Shown here piece after piece: positions 17,497 to 27,153 of a stretch of DNA of 64,000 bases (positions are counted from its first letter, which is position 1; each line of letters begins with the position of its first letter). Both the position numbers and the translations under genes were made by a program. The notes under the pieces are model-generated. The model saw only the letters and a list, made by a program, of their open reading frames with translations, had not been told where the DNA came from and searched no databases. Origin of the DNA: Asaia sp. W19 (GTDB taxonomy: Bacteria > Pseudomonadota > Alphaproteobacteria > Acetobacterales > Acetobacteraceae); contig NZ_PNQZ01000043.1 in assembly GCF_003994335.1 (NCBI RefSeq), forward strand, positions 62,001-126,000. The letters run 5' to 3'.

Positions 17497-17532
17497 TCGC
17501 AGCCCCCCGCCCGAAAACCCGAGAGGCTGCGA
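17497..17532. terminator. Hairpin between PCuAC-like gene and recQ
   Basis: TCGCAGCC (17497-17504) pairs exactly with GGCTGCGA (17525-17532) across a 20-base loop, between two convergent stop codons. No T-run. Possible bidirectional terminator. Confidence 0.35.
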
Positions 17533-17583
17533 TTGAGGCCGGGGTGTCATTCTGAGCCAACTGCCCAGGCTGAAGGCGTTATC

Positions 17584-19443
17584 TCAGCCCTCTTCCAGCA
17601 CGGCGATCACTGCATCGCCGTACCGTTTGAGTTTCGAGGCACCTACGCCCTTGATATCCGACAGCGCCTCGACGCTGTCGGGATTCTCGCGCGCAATCTC
17701 ACTCAGAACGGCATCGTGGAAGATCACATAGGGTGGAATCTCCTGCTCACGCGCCTCGTCGCGGCGCCAGCGACGCAGGGCTTCGAAACGTTTGCGCTCA
17801 TCCTCATCCAGAGAATCAATCACCGTAGACGCTGGCAGGGAACGCCCCGCGCTCGCAGCAGCCTTGATCGGGTCCACGCGGAGACGCAATTTTTCCTCGC
17901 CACGCAGGATCGGCCGGGCAGCTTCGACATCAAGCCCAAGCGTGCCGTGCTCGCCGCTCATGCGAATGGCGCCGCGTGCGATAAGCTGGCGGATAACACC
18001 GCGCCACCACTGCTCGGAGTGCTCCCTGCCAACCCCGAATACCGTCAGATGCTGATGTGCGTGACGCTCGATGGCTTCAGTGAGCTTGCCACGCAATACG
18101 GTGGTCAGATGGACCGCGCCAAAACGCTGACCGGTCCTGTATATGGCCGACAGAACCTTCTGAGCAGCCTCCGTCCCATCGAATGTCTCCGCAGGGCTGC
18201 GGCAATTATCGCAATGACCGCAGGGACCGTCCAGTGGTTCGCCAAAGCAGGCGAGCAGGGCCTGAGTACGACAGCCGACCGTCTCGGTAAGCGCGATCAT
18301 GCTCTCGAGACGCGCCTGCATGACGCGTTTCTCCGTCTCCGGGGCGTTTGATTGCTCCAGCCAGTATCGGGCTCGGGCCATATCCTCACCGCCATAGAGC
18401 AGCAGCGTGTCCGCCGGGGCGCCATCGCGCCCGGCACGACCGATCTGCTGATAATAGGCCTCCGGAGAAGCAGGCATGTCGAGATGGACGACGCACCGCA
18501 CATCAGGGCGATCAATTCCCATACCAAAGGCGACCGTCGCCACGATCACCATGGGCTCGCCGCTGCGAAAGCGCATGAGCGTCGCGTGTTTCTCCTGCGA
18601 GGAAAGCCCGGCGTGGAACGGAAGCGCATTGAAGCCGCGCTCCCTCAGGCTTTTGGCCATGCGCTCCGTGCGGTTGCGGCTGCCGCAATAGACAATGCTG
18701 GCATCTTCCTTGTGCCGCTCCAGCGCGTCCTGAACCTGCTTCGTTTCCGATCCCTTGGGCGAGGCCGCGAGGAACAGATTGGGGCGATGGAAGCTGGAGG
18801 TCAGCCGATGCGCCTCGGGCATGCCCAAGGCCTGAAGGATATCATCCTGAGTACGTGAATCAGCCGTTGCAGTCAGGGCAATACGCGGAACGCCGGGAAA
18901 AATGCTCGGAAGATCTGCGAGGGCACGGTATTCCGGCCGAAACTCGTGCCCCCATGCTGACACGCAGTGAGCCTCGTCGATCGCGAGCACCGAGACCGGA
19001 TTGCGCGCGAGCCAGCGGGCCGTGCCCGGCGAGACGAGACGCTCGGGAGATATGTAGAGAATATCCAGCCGTCCGTCGCGCAAATCGTTGCGGATCTGCT
19101 CCAGGCGGGACGGGTCGAGCTCCGAATGGAGGGCTGCTGCGTTGACACCGAGCTGGCGAAGCGCCGCAACCTGATCGTCCATCAGGGCAATCAGGGGCGA
19201 GATGACAATGCCCATTCCAGACCTGCAGAGGGCGGGCACCTGATAGCACAGGCTCTTGCCGCCCCCCGTGGGCATGATGACGAGGACATCTTCCCCCGCC
19301 ATCACCGCCTCAATCACATCCTGCTGCTGACCTCGAAAGGACGAGAAGCCAAAGACTCGGTGCAGAACCGCATCGGGCGTCTCGTCATGAGGGAAACCGG
19401 CCTCTGCAATGGGACCGGTTTCAGGGGCATCAGGAACAGTCAA
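17584..19443 (-). CDS. recQ: ATP-dependent DNA helicase RecQ
   Basis: 3'-5' superfamily 2 helicase used in recombinational repair. The 619-residue protein has FGFSSFRGQQQDVIEAV with the Walker A MPTGGGKSLCYQVPAL, DEAHCVSAWGHEFRPEYR (motif II and the aromatic loop), TATA in motif III, the QxxGRAGRDG motif VI, a zinc-binding Cys set (CGHCDNC), a winged helix and a C-terminal HRDC domain. The frame begins with TTG at 19443; an in-frame stop lies two codons upstream and there is no suitable ATG before the helicase core, so TTG is used. Length is normal for RecQ. Confidence 0.93.
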   Translation of the reverse strand: MTVPDAPETGPIAEAGFPHDETPDAVLHRVFGFSSFRGQQQDVIEAVMAGEDVLVIMPTGGGKSLCYQVPALCRSGMGIVISPLIALMDDQVAALRQLGVNAAALHSELDPSRLEQIRNDLRDGRLDILYISPERLVSPGTARWLARNPVSVLAIDEAHCVSAWGHEFRPEYRALADLPSIFPGVPRIALTATADSRTQDDILQALGMPEAHRLTSSFHRPNLFLAASPKGSETKQVQDALERHKEDASIVYCGSRNRTERMAKSLRERGFNALPFHAGLSSQEKHATLMRFRSGEPMVIVATVAFGMGIDRPDVRCVVHLDMPASPEAYYQQIGRAGRDGAPADTLLLYGGEDMARARYWLEQSNAPETEKRVMQARLESMIALTETVGCRTQALLACFGEPLDGPCGHCDNCRSPAETFDGTEAAQKVLSAIYRTGQRFGAVHLTTVLRGKLTEAIERHAHQHLTVFGVGREHSEQWWRGVIRQLIARGAIRMSGEHGTLGLDVEAARPILRGEEKLRLRVDPIKAAASAGRSLPASTVIDSLDEDERKRFEALRRWRRDEAREQEIPPYVIFHDAVLSEIARENPDSVEALSDIKGVGASKLKRYGDAVIAVLEEG

Positions 19444-19467
19444 AAGTCAGGCGATATCCGGTCTAGA

Positions 19468-19866
19468 TCAGGGGGTCGACGGGTCGATTTCGATGGTCAC
19501 GACGCGCGAAGCGACGCGTGCATCTTCGTTGTTCTTAGGCGGGCGAGCGATCTGGGTGATCTGGGCGCCATCCACACCGGACTTCGTCAGCGCGGCGGCA
19601 ACGACCTTGGCGCGCTCGACTGACAGCATCTCGTCGGTAGAGAGATTGCCACGGGCACCCGCATGGCCAATCACCTCAACCACCTTGGCGTGGCTCGCGC
19701 GCGCGTCAGAAGCCGCCTTGTCGATGATGCTCTGGGCTGTCGGAGAAATGGTCGTGGAGGCGGGTTCGAAGAATACCGGATAGCGATCGCGATCGCCCGT
19801 GCCGGTGCAGGCAGTAAGCCCGGCGAAAGCGCAAACCGACAACATCACTGGCAGACGACGCATCAT
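19468..19866 (-). CDS. OmpA-domain lipoprotein
   Basis: A 132-residue envelope protein. Start ATG 19866 follows AAAAGGAAATA, much better than the upstream ORF start. The N-terminal signal ends in the lipobox LTAC, so the cysteine should be lipidated. The rest is an OmpA_C-type peptidoglycan-associating domain: FFEPASTTISPTAQSIID, VIGHAGARGNLS, LSVERAKVVAAALTKSGV. It is shorter than Pal and has a divergent TDxxG motif. It lies downstream of cydC on the same strand with about 150 bases between them, and just before recQ. Confidence 0.82.
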   Translation of the reverse strand: MMRRLPVMLSVCAFAGLTACTGTGDRDRYPVFFEPASTTISPTAQSIIDKAASDARASHAKVVEVIGHAGARGNLSTDEMLSVERAKVVAAALTKSGVDGAQITQIARPPKNNEDARVASRVVTIEIDPSTP

Positions 19867-20014
19867 TATTTCCTTTTCGAATCGCCGTGACAGCCACGGT
19901 TCCGTGGTTCTGTCACTGCCGTGTGACACTCTTTCCGTCAAGCAGACCCACCTCGCCCTGCCGGACACAAGCGCGCAATGTCTACGTGCCTGCACAGTGC
20001 GATCAGGCCCTATC

Positions 20015-21709
20015 TCAAAGCGGCAAAGGCAATGCTCGGCCCTCATCAAGTCGCCAGGCCCTGTCCAGTCTCTCGACCCCGGTCAGGCGATGCGCGATCA
20101 GGATGACTGTACGCCCTTGCATGGACCGTCCGAGGGTCTTGAGAAAGGCGCGCTCGGTTGCTGAATCGAGCCCGGTGGCAGGCTCGTCGAGCACCATGAT
20201 CGGTGCGTCCTGGAGCAGGGTGCGCGCCAGGGCAATACGGCGTCCCTGACCACCGGAGAGCAGCGCACCGCCCTCACCCACCCAGCTATCCAGCCCCTCG
20301 GGCAAGGCCTGTACGGTCTCAGCCATCTCCGCTTTTTCGAGCGCATCCCAAAGCCGGTCGTCGGGCACATCGTCACGCCCGAGCAGAAGGTTGTTGCGAA
20401 TAGTGTCGGCAAACAGATGCGTCGCCTGTGAAAGCCATCCGATCTTGCCGCGCAACGACGCGGTATCCAGTGTCAAGATGTCGTGGCCGCCGAACAGGAT
20501 CTCGCCTGCCTCGGGGTGAGCGACCTTGAGCAGGAGCGCCGCAAAGCTGGATTTTCCGGCACCCGACGGCCCAATCAGCGCGACATGTTCGCCAGCGCGT
20601 ATGGTCAGGGTCACCCCCTGGAGCACCGGCGCACGCGCCATGTCCCAACGATAGGTTACCTCGCGCAGCACGAGATCCCCCGCCTCCGGCGCGGGACACC
20701 CTGTTCGGTCAGCCGTATGGTCCTCACGGGCAATCGCCACCACGCGTTCGGCAGCCTGTCCGACGCGCCCGGCAAGAACGCTGGTGCGCGCCAAAGTCCC
20801 TACGGATTCGAAGATCGTACCGGTCAGAAAAACGAGCGCCACCCCCGAGACGAGGCTGAGGGTCATGCCGGGGAAACCGACGAGACTGAGCAGGATCAGG
20901 ACAAGGGCTGCCTGTCCAAGGAGATAGGACACGGCCCCCGCCTGCGCCATGGCCTGCGCCTGAACCAGTTGAGCCTCATGCAGACGCGCTTCCTCACCAA
21001 CGATACGCTCGGCGAGCAGCGCCTCTCCCGAAAAGGCCCGCGCCTCGCGCAGCCCGGTCGCGAGATCGAGCGCCGCCACACGCAGAGAGGACTCCGCATG
21101 CAGGATCGTCTGACTTCGATGCGCGCTGCGCCGTGCGGCCAGAAGCGGGATCACACACCCTGCCAGAACGAACAGGAACCCGAGCGACAGGCCGAGCCTC
21201 AGGGACTCTCGCCCCGCCACCACCACGAGTACAGGCAGGGCAATCAGAATACCCAGAGCCGGCATGGCGATACGCAGATAGATGTTATCGAGCAACTCGA
21301 TGTCGCCGACCAACCGGTTGAGAAGGTCCCCTGCGCGCCGGAACCCCAACCCGGCTGCGGCGCCCCCTGCGAGGTGACGGAAAAACCAGACGCGCAGCGC
21401 GGCAAGCGCCCGGAACATCGCGTCATGGGCAAAAAGCCGCTCGGCATAGCGCAGCCCGATACGCGCACCGCCAAAGAGCCTCAGCAGACCAAAAGCGATG
21501 CCCGTGCCGAGCGCAAGAGTCGTCACAGTGATCCCTGCGTTCCACATGAGCGCAAACCCGCTCATGGCAGCAAGGGCTGAGAGGATCAGGCCAAAACCGA
21601 GGCGCGCATAGTAAGGTCTCCAGACGACGAGAATGCGTATCAGTGCCTGCGAAACGCGGATCCTGTCTTGCCCCTTGGAACTTGCCGGCGTCACTATCAT
21701 CGGGCTCAT
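20015..21709 (-). CDS. cydC: Thiol reductant ABC exporter subunit CydC
   Basis: Half of the CydDC inner membrane ABC exporter needed for assembly of cytochrome bd and periplasmic redox balance. The 564-residue protein has about six N-terminal membrane segments, then an ATPase domain: Walker A GPSGAGKSSFAALLL, signature LLSGGQGRRIALARTLL, Walker B IMVLDEPATGLD and a switch His in LIAHRL. The ATG overlaps the cydD stop (ATGA), so the two subunits are made together. The cydAB oxidase genes are not in the window. Confidence 0.9.
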   Translation of the reverse strand: MSPMIVTPASSKGQDRIRVSQALIRILVVWRPYYARLGFGLILSALAAMSGFALMWNAGITVTTLALGTGIAFGLLRLFGGARIGLRYAERLFAHDAMFRALAALRVWFFRHLAGGAAAGLGFRRAGDLLNRLVGDIELLDNIYLRIAMPALGILIALPVLVVVAGRESLRLGLSLGFLFVLAGCVIPLLAARRSAHRSQTILHAESSLRVAALDLATGLREARAFSGEALLAERIVGEEARLHEAQLVQAQAMAQAGAVSYLLGQAALVLILLSLVGFPGMTLSLVSGVALVFLTGTIFESVGTLARTSVLAGRVGQAAERVVAIAREDHTADRTGCPAPEAGDLVLREVTYRWDMARAPVLQGVTLTIRAGEHVALIGPSGAGKSSFAALLLKVAHPEAGEILFGGHDILTLDTASLRGKIGWLSQATHLFADTIRNNLLLGRDDVPDDRLWDALEKAEMAETVQALPEGLDSWVGEGGALLSGGQGRRIALARTLLQDAPIMVLDEPATGLDSATERAFLKTLGRSMQGRTVILIAHRLTGVERLDRAWRLDEGRALPLPL

Positions 21710-23442
21710 GATAGGGACTCCCTGTTGCGGTCTGAGCTTAGACGAAGCGTCGCCGTGGCGAAGGCTTTCATGGCTTCGGAGTGGGAACTCAGAATGACTG
21801 TTCTCCCCTCTGAAAGACGACGCAGGGCTTCCATGATTTCCTGCTCCGTCTGGGGATCGAGATGCGCCGTCGGCTCATCGAGTAGCAAGAGCGGAGCATC
21901 CTTGAGATAGGCGCGCGCGATCGCGACGCGCTGGGCTTGGCCGCCTGACAGGCCAAATCCACCCTCACCAATCTCTGTATCCAGCCCTTTGGGAAGATGG
22001 CCGAGGAAACTGTCAATGGAGGCTGCCTTGATGGCGCGCTCCAGTTCGTTTTCATTGGCGTCTGGCCGCGCAAAGAGCAGATTGTCGCGCAGTGTGCCGG
22101 CAAAAAGCACCGGCTTCTGGCCGATCCAGGCAAGGTGTCGCGCAATATCACGGCCCCTCATGGTCGCGATATCCTGATCATTGAACAGGATGCGCCCAGC
22201 ATCGGGCTTGATGAAACCCAACAGCAATTCAATCAGGGTCGATTTGCCCGCGCCGGAGGGACCATCAAGCAGCAAGACGTCCCCAGGGGTTACGGTGAAG
22301 TCGACCCGATCCAGAATGAGCGGTCCTTGCTCCTTCCAGCGATAGCAGAGACCTTCGGCGCGAACAGTCACAACCAGAATGGGCGATTCACGCTCCTGCG
22401 CGATCTCGTCTTCAGGAGCGGCCAATCCGCTGCCGAGCCCTTCCATCGCCTCAGCCGCCCCGGCCGCATGGGCCCGATCCTGATAGGCCAGAGCGAGCCC
22501 TCTGAACGGCGCAAAGAATTCCGGCACGAGAAACAGTGCGAACAAGGTCTCGGTCAGATGCGGCGCGGGCTGGATACTGGGCGCCGCCAGACCGTTGAGA
22601 TGGACGAAATGTCCCTGTGTCAGGACGATCAGAATTATCGCTGCGACCATGGCGATGTCGATCGCTGCGGAAGAGAGAAACGCAACGCGCAGAATCTTCA
22701 TGGTGCGTCGGCGCAGATCATCAGCCGAATGCGACAGGGCTTCGGCCTCCCGATCCGTCGCATTGGCGAGCACGATGGTCGCAACGCCGCGAATGCGATC
22801 CAGAAAGCGCGCCTGCAGGCGTACCATGGCAAGAAACTGGTTGCGTGATGCCAAAGCGGCCCCGATGCCAAACACGGCCTGGGCTACCGGAACAAGTCCG
22901 CCGCAAACCGCAAGGATCAGGGCCGCCCTCGGGTCGACGGCAAGTACGGCAATCAGCACGAGAGCCGGAAAAAGCATCCATGTCATGGAGGCGGGAAGCC
23001 AGCGCGCGAAATATCCGTCGAGCACTTCGATACGGTCTACGAGCAGCGCCGCGATCTCGGCGGAATGCTGGCGACGCAGCAGGGCTGGCCCGATATCGAT
23101 GACGGAATCCAGAACAGAGCGACGCAAACGGGCGCGCGCCACGATCCCGGCCCGTGCCGCGAAAAGCTCCTGGACACATAGACACAGTGCGCGCGCCACA
23201 GAAAGCGCAGCGAAACCGGCAATCAGTCCGGTAGCCGTATGAAGGCTGGCCTGAGGTTCGAGGCCGGGGAGCACACGTGCGACAAGCACACTGCCAATAA
23301 TGGCCGCGAGACACCAGGCCTGACCGATCCCAATAAGGGTACCGAAAGATCCGGAGATCACTACGGGCAGGGCTGCTCGCCTGGCTGGACCCGCTTGCTG
23401 CCGGACCCAGGCCCGAACCAGTTTCTTGTCTACGCCGCTCAT
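21706..23442 (-). CDS. cydD: Thiol reductant ABC exporter subunit CydD
   Basis: The 578-residue partner of CydC. It has an N-terminal six-helix exporter domain, including the aromatic-rich RWLPASMTWMLFPALVLIAVLAVDPRAALIL, and a C-terminal ATPase with GPSGAGKSTLIELLLGF, GLSGGQAQRVAIARAYL, LLLLDEPTAHLD and SSHSE as the H-loop. CydDC exports cysteine/glutathione-type thiols and is bound up with haem d oxidase maturation. It is the first gene of the cydDC operon; upstream lies a 400-base gap with no obvious gene. Confidence 0.9.
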   Translation of the reverse strand: MSGVDKKLVRAWVRQQAGPARRAALPVVISGSFGTLIGIGQAWCLAAIIGSVLVARVLPGLEPQASLHTATGLIAGFAALSVARALCLCVQELFAARAGIVARARLRRSVLDSVIDIGPALLRRQHSAEIAALLVDRIEVLDGYFARWLPASMTWMLFPALVLIAVLAVDPRAALILAVCGGLVPVAQAVFGIGAALASRNQFLAMVRLQARFLDRIRGVATIVLANATDREAEALSHSADDLRRRTMKILRVAFLSSAAIDIAMVAAIILIVLTQGHFVHLNGLAAPSIQPAPHLTETLFALFLVPEFFAPFRGLALAYQDRAHAAGAAEAMEGLGSGLAAPEDEIAQERESPILVVTVRAEGLCYRWKEQGPLILDRVDFTVTPGDVLLLDGPSGAGKSTLIELLLGFIKPDAGRILFNDQDIATMRGRDIARHLAWIGQKPVLFAGTLRDNLLFARPDANENELERAIKAASIDSFLGHLPKGLDTEIGEGGFGLSGGQAQRVAIARAYLKDAPLLLLDEPTAHLDPQTEQEIMEALRRLSEGRTVILSSHSEAMKAFATATLRLSSDRNRESLS

Positions 23443-23848
23443 GACGCTGGGATATAGGCAATCACGCCGCGAAACGGTAGTGACCCCGGCCCCAGATTGC
23501 AGAACATTAAGCCGTCTTTCCCTGACCGGACCATGTCATCCAACGCTTTTGAAACTGCTGACCAAAAGAGCGGGAATAATGACCATTGGGTCTCTCTCCA
23601 CGCAAAACAGCAGGCGCGGGGACCGCTGATTCAGTCATGCGAAACCGCAGCAGAACTGACCATTCGCCCGGCAATCGAACGCGTCGACTCCCGCTGCTGA
23701 CCCGATAGGAACGGAGGCAAACAGGCGCGCATCACATAAAGCAAAACCCCGCCGCGGCGCGACGGGGTAAAGCAAGGGGGCAGTCAGACCATCGAGCCGC
23801 GCCCCCGGGCCTTCCTCTGCGTGACCAAGAGGTCACGCGAGAGCAGTC
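23443..23848. other. 406-bp intergenic region without a recognisable gene
   Basis: Lies between the cydD start and the end of the small secreted protein gene. Two rightward ORFs of 67 codons overlap here but have no recognisable motif or ribosome binding site and look random. The right end holds the terminator at 23746-23768. Confidence 0.5.
23746..23768 (-). terminator. Terminator of the small secreted protein gene
   Basis: A GC-rich stem of ten pairs with one mismatch (ACCCCGCCGC against GCGACGGGGT), followed on the minus strand by TTTTGCTTT. It lies about 80 bases past the stop codon of the leftward gene. Confidence 0.65.
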
Positions 23849-24163
23849 TTACTGGCCCGAAGAAGCCGGCATGGACGAGGCAGGCATCTTCATCGAGCCG
23901 TCCATCGGCATTGGAGCGGGCGCCGGAGCAGTCGCACTGGCCGTCGGAGCAGAGGCTGGGGCCGTTGCCGGAACCGGGGTCTGGGCCTGCTGCAGGCTGC
24001 GGGCATTCAGGTCTTCGGTGGAAGCCGAACCCTTATCCGCCTTCTTGTGGTGCATGGCCGACTTGCCCTCATGCGCCTTGTGCGGAGCGTGCTTGGCGAA
24101 AGCGGGGGTGGCGATGGCAAAAGCAGCGGCCATCAGCGTGGCGCCCATAGCGGAAAACTTCAT
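23849..24163 (-). CDS. Small secreted His/Met/Pro-rich protein
   Basis: A 104-residue exported protein of unknown function. GGAAGT precedes ATG 24163. The N terminus is a signal peptide ending ATPAFA-KHAP. The mature chain has a His/Lys-rich stretch (KHAPHKAHEGKSAMHHKKADKG), a short helical part (STEDLNARSLQQAQ), an Ala/Pro low-complexity linker, and a Met-rich tail (PMPMDGSMKMPASSM). The His and Met clusters would suit metal binding, but nothing proves it. Low-complexity exported proteins of this kind are frequent in acetic acid bacteria. It has its own leader and terminator. Confidence 0.65.
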   Translation of the reverse strand: MKFSAMGATLMAAAFAIATPAFAKHAPHKAHEGKSAMHHKKADKGSASTEDLNARSLQQAQTPVPATAPASAPTASATAPAPAPMPMDGSMKMPASSMPASSGQ

Positions 24164-24293
24164 GGTACTTCCTTCCAGAATTCGCGGATCCCGGGGTGTG
24201 AACGTGGATTTGGGCCACGCTCATACCCGTCGATAAGCACGAAACGTAACGAAGCCGTTGCAGTTTCTTCTGCCATCGAAAACGACAGCGTGA

Positions 24294-24755
24294 TCAGTCG
24301 CGGATGACAGCGCCGGGCTGAGACGACACGCCATAAGTGTCGCGCGCGCGCTTGATGAACGCCGATACCATGAGGCGCACACCCTCATTGAACACGACCC
24401 CGATCGCATTCTGAAGCAGACGCGAGCGGAACTCGAAATCGACGAAAAAATCCACCAGGCACCCGCGCGGCTCGGGGGTGAACGTCCAGACATTGTTCAG
24501 ATAACGGAACGGCCCTTTCTCGTAACGCACGCGGATACGATGGGGACGATCGAGGGACACGCGGCTCGTAAAGGTTTCGCGGAACGGGCCGAAACCTACT
24601 GTAAGATCCGCAACGAGTTCCTCGTCGGTGCGGGACTTGATGGTGGCCTTGACGCACCAGGGCAGAAATTGGGGATAGGCACCCACATCGGCTACGAGAT
24701 CGAAAAGCTGTTCAGGACTGTAAGCGATCAACCGTTGCTCGGCATGGGTGGGCAT
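24294..24755 (-). CDS. Coq10/RatA-type START-domain protein
   Basis: A 153-residue polyketide-cyclase/START domain protein of the family that includes eukaryotic Coq10 and E. coli RatA. Typical segments are AYSPEQLFDLVADVGAYPQFLPWC, DLTVGFGPFRETFTSRV, KGPFRYLNNVWTF and the amphipathic C-terminal helix. Alphaproteobacterial members probably bind ubiquinone and support respiration; the toxin label attached to RatA should not be carried over. The ATG shares one base with the lipA stop (TAATG), so it is the last gene of the pdh-lpd-lipA operon. Confidence 0.85.
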   Translation of the reverse strand: MPTHAEQRLIAYSPEQLFDLVADVGAYPQFLPWCVKATIKSRTDEELVADLTVGFGPFRETFTSRVSLDRPHRIRVRYEKGPFRYLNNVWTFTPEPRGCLVDFFVDFEFRSRLLQNAIGVVFNEGVRLMVSAFIKRARDTYGVSSQPGAVIRD

Positions 24756-25744
24756 TATTGTCTCTCCGGCGAAAGCGCATCCTGCTTTAGCCTGTTCTGT
24801 CGCGCCTCACGCAGCGCAGCGAAATCTGAATCAGCATGGTAGGACGAGCGCGTCAGCGGGCTCGAACTGACCTGAAGAAAACCCTTGGCACGCGCCATGC
24901 GGGCGAATTCCTCAAACTCGTCAGGCGGCACGAACTTGGCTACGGCCGCATGTTTGGGCGTGGGCTGTAGGTATTGCCCCATGGTGATGAAATCGACATC
25001 GGCAATGCGGAAATCGTCCATCACCTGCGCCACCTCCATTTTCTCCTCACCCAGTCCCAGCATCAGACCGGATTTGGTGAAGATGGACGCATCCAGCGCC
25101 TTCACATCATCCAGAAGGCGCACGGACTGAAAATAGCGAGCGCCTGGCCGGATAGACGGATAAAGTCGGGGGACAGTTTCGATGTTGTGATTGAAAACAT
25201 CGGGGCGCGCCTTCACGACCACCTCGAGTGCCCCCGGCTTGCGCAGAAAATCAGGAGTCAGGATCTCGATGGTGGTTTCTGGTGAGGCCTCGCGCACCCG
25301 TGCAATCGTCTGCGCAAAGTGGAGCGCACCGCCATCGGCCAGATCGTCGCGATCGACCGAGGTGATGACTACATGACGCAACCCGAGCTTGGCCACGGCC
25401 TCGGCCACGCGCTGCGGCTCGTCCATATCCAGTGCCTTGGGCATACCCGTCGTAACGTTGCAGAACGAGCAGGCCCGGGTACAGATCTCCCCCATGATCA
25501 TCATGGTGGCATGACGCTGCGACCAGCACTCACCGATATTCGGGCAGGCCGCTTCCTCACAGACCGTCACCAGCCTGTTGTCGCGCATGAGCTTGCGCGT
25601 CTCCTGATAGACCGGGCTGTTCGGCGCCCTCACCCGTATCCAGTCTGGCTTGCGCTGGATCGGGTTATCGGGCCGATTGGCCTTTTCAGGATGGCGGAGC
25701 GAGCCCGACTTCCGGTGATCGATGGTGATGCGCTGCATGGTCAT
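24755..25744 (-). CDS. lipA: Lipoyl synthase
   Basis: Radical SAM enzyme that inserts two sulfurs into octanoyl groups on lipoyl domains. The 329-residue protein has the auxiliary cluster motif [13 protein letters not shown], the radical SAM motif [10 protein letters not shown], and the C-terminal RSSYHAD whose Ser ligates the auxiliary cluster. All three signatures are intact. It lies two bases after lpd and overlaps the Coq10-like gene by one base. Placement right after the E2 and E3 genes ties cofactor synthesis to the complex that needs it. Confidence 0.96.
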   Translation of the reverse strand: MTMQRITIDHRKSGSLRHPEKANRPDNPIQRKPDWIRVRAPNSPVYQETRKLMRDNRLVTVCEEAACPNIGECWSQRHATMMIMGEICTRACSFCNVTTGMPKALDMDEPQRVAEAVAKLGLRHVVITSVDRDDLADGGALHFAQTIARVREASPETTIEILTPDFLRKPGALEVVVKARPDVFNHNIETVPRLYPSIRPGARYFQSVRLLDDVKALDASIFTKSGLMLGLGEEKMEVAQVMDDFRIADVDFITMGQYLQPTPKHAAVAKFVPPDEFEEFARMARAKGFLQVSSSPLTRSSYHADSDFAALREARQNRLKQDALSPERQ

Positions 25745-25746
25745 GA

Positions 25747-27150
25747 CTAGAAGTGGAGTGCCCCACCCCAGGCTGCAAGAACCGATTCATGCATCGTTTC
25801 CGAGATGGTCGGATGCGGGAAAACGGTTTCCTTGAGTTCGGCCTCGGTCAACTCGGAGGTACGCGCGATCACATAGCCCTGGATCATTTCCGTCACCTCG
25901 GCCCCGATCATGTGCGCGCCCAAGAGTTCACCGGTTTCGGCGTCGAAAATGGTCTTTGTCAGACCATCTGGCTCACCCATGGCCAGCGCCTTGCCGTTGG
26001 CCAGGAAAGGAAAGCGTCCGATCTTGAGCTTGCGTCCCGTCGCCTTCGCCTTTTCTTCGGTCAGTCCCACGGAAGCGACCTGAGGGCGGCTATAGGTGCA
26101 CCCCGGGATGTTGAGCGGATGGAGCGGCTCGGGATCGTGCCCGGCAATCTTTTCGACGCAGATCACACCCTCATGGCTCGCCTTGTGCGCCAACCAAGGC
26201 GCGCCGGCCACGTCGCCGATAGCCCAAAGGCCCGGCTCGCCGGTGCGGCAGAACTCATCGACGATGATGTGGGTCTTGTCGATCTTGACCTTGGTCTGCT
26301 CGAGACCGAGATCCTCGACATTCCCGACGATCCCGACAGCCAGGATTACCTTGTCCACAACAAGATCGGTCGTGCCCGAGGCTGTTGTGATCCGGGTGGA
26401 GACCGTCCCCTCCTTCTTGTCGAGCGGGCCGACCTTGGCGCCGGTCAGCACCTTGATGCCCTGCTTCTCGAAGGCCTTCTGCGCCATGGCGCTGATTTCG
26501 GCGTCCTCGGCAATCATGATACGGTCCGCCACCTCCGCGATGGTCACTTCCGCGCCCATGTTGCGATAGAAGGAGGCGAACTCGACGCCAATCGCGCCGG
26601 ACCCGATCACCAGGAGGCGCTTCGGCAGTTCCTTGGGCACCATCGCCTCGCGATAGGTCCAGACCAGTTCGCCATCGGGCTCCAGCCCCGGGAAGTGGCG
26701 GGCACGGGCCCCTGTGGCTAGAATCACATCCGGCGCTGCAATACGGCCGGTCTCACTGCCATCCTTGGTGATGGCGACGACATGCGCCTTGCCATCGCGT
26801 CCAGCGAGCTTGGCATGGCCGTCATACACCTTGACCTTGGCCTTTTTCAGCAAGCCTGCCACGCCCCGGGAAAGCTGGCGCGAGACAGAGCGTGAGCGGG
26901 CCACCACCTTCTCGATATCGAAGCTCACCTTCTCCGCACTGAACCCGAACTCGTCCAGGTTATGCAGTTGATGGTTCAGCTCGGAGGCACGCAGCAACGC
27001 CTTGGTCGGGATGCAGCCCCAGTTGAGGCAGATACCGCCCAGATGCGTGCTTTCCACAACCGCGACATTCTTGCCAAGCTGGGCGGCGCGCAGGGCAGCG
27101 ACATACCCGCCCGGACCGCCACCGACGACGATCAGATCGAATTTGTCCAT
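25747..27150 (-). CDS. lpdA: Dihydrolipoyl dehydrogenase (E3)
   Basis: FAD-dependent E3 subunit that reoxidises dihydrolipoyl groups and reduces NAD. The 467-residue protein has the N-terminal FAD motif [19 protein letters not shown], the redox-active disulfide CLNWGC, the NAD-binding motif [15 protein letters not shown] and the C-terminal catalytic HPTISE. Full length for the family. It sits 3 bases after the E2 gene and 2 bases before lipA, so it is the dedicated E3 of this pyruvate dehydrogenase operon. Confidence 0.95.
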   Translation of the reverse strand: MDKFDLIVVGGGPGGYVAALRAAQLGKNVAVVESTHLGGICLNWGCIPTKALLRASELNHQLHNLDEFGFSAEKVSFDIEKVVARSRSVSRQLSRGVAGLLKKAKVKVYDGHAKLAGRDGKAHVVAITKDGSETGRIAAPDVILATGARARHFPGLEPDGELVWTYREAMVPKELPKRLLVIGSGAIGVEFASFYRNMGAEVTIAEVADRIMIAEDAEISAMAQKAFEKQGIKVLTGAKVGPLDKKEGTVSTRITTASGTTDLVVDKVILAVGIVGNVEDLGLEQTKVKIDKTHIIVDEFCRTGEPGLWAIGDVAGAPWLAHKASHEGVICVEKIAGHDPEPLHPLNIPGCTYSRPQVASVGLTEEKAKATGRKLKIGRFPFLANGKALAMGEPDGLTKTIFDAETGELLGAHMIGAEVTEMIQGYVIARTSELTEAELKETVFPHPTISETMHESVLAAWGGALHF

Positions 27151-27153
27151 GGC

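Noticed and set aside
18591-18620. GAGGAAAGCCCGG stretch resembling the conserved core of RNase P RNA
   Set aside because: It lies inside the recQ coding sequence and the rest of the RNase P RNA is absent.
20483-21580. 365-codon rightward ORF
   Set aside because: Antisense shadow of cydC; very rich in Arg, Gln and His, with no family motif.
24178-24195. EcoRI, BamHI and SmaI sites packed together like a cloning polylinker (GAATTC, GGATCC, CCCGGG)
   Set aside because: They lie in an ordinary intergenic stretch with normal flanking genes and no vector sequence; chance occurrence is more likely than an artefact.
24294-24755. RatA-type toxin of a toxin-antitoxin system
   Set aside because: No antitoxin partner; the sequence and operon fit the Coq10-like quinone-binding role.
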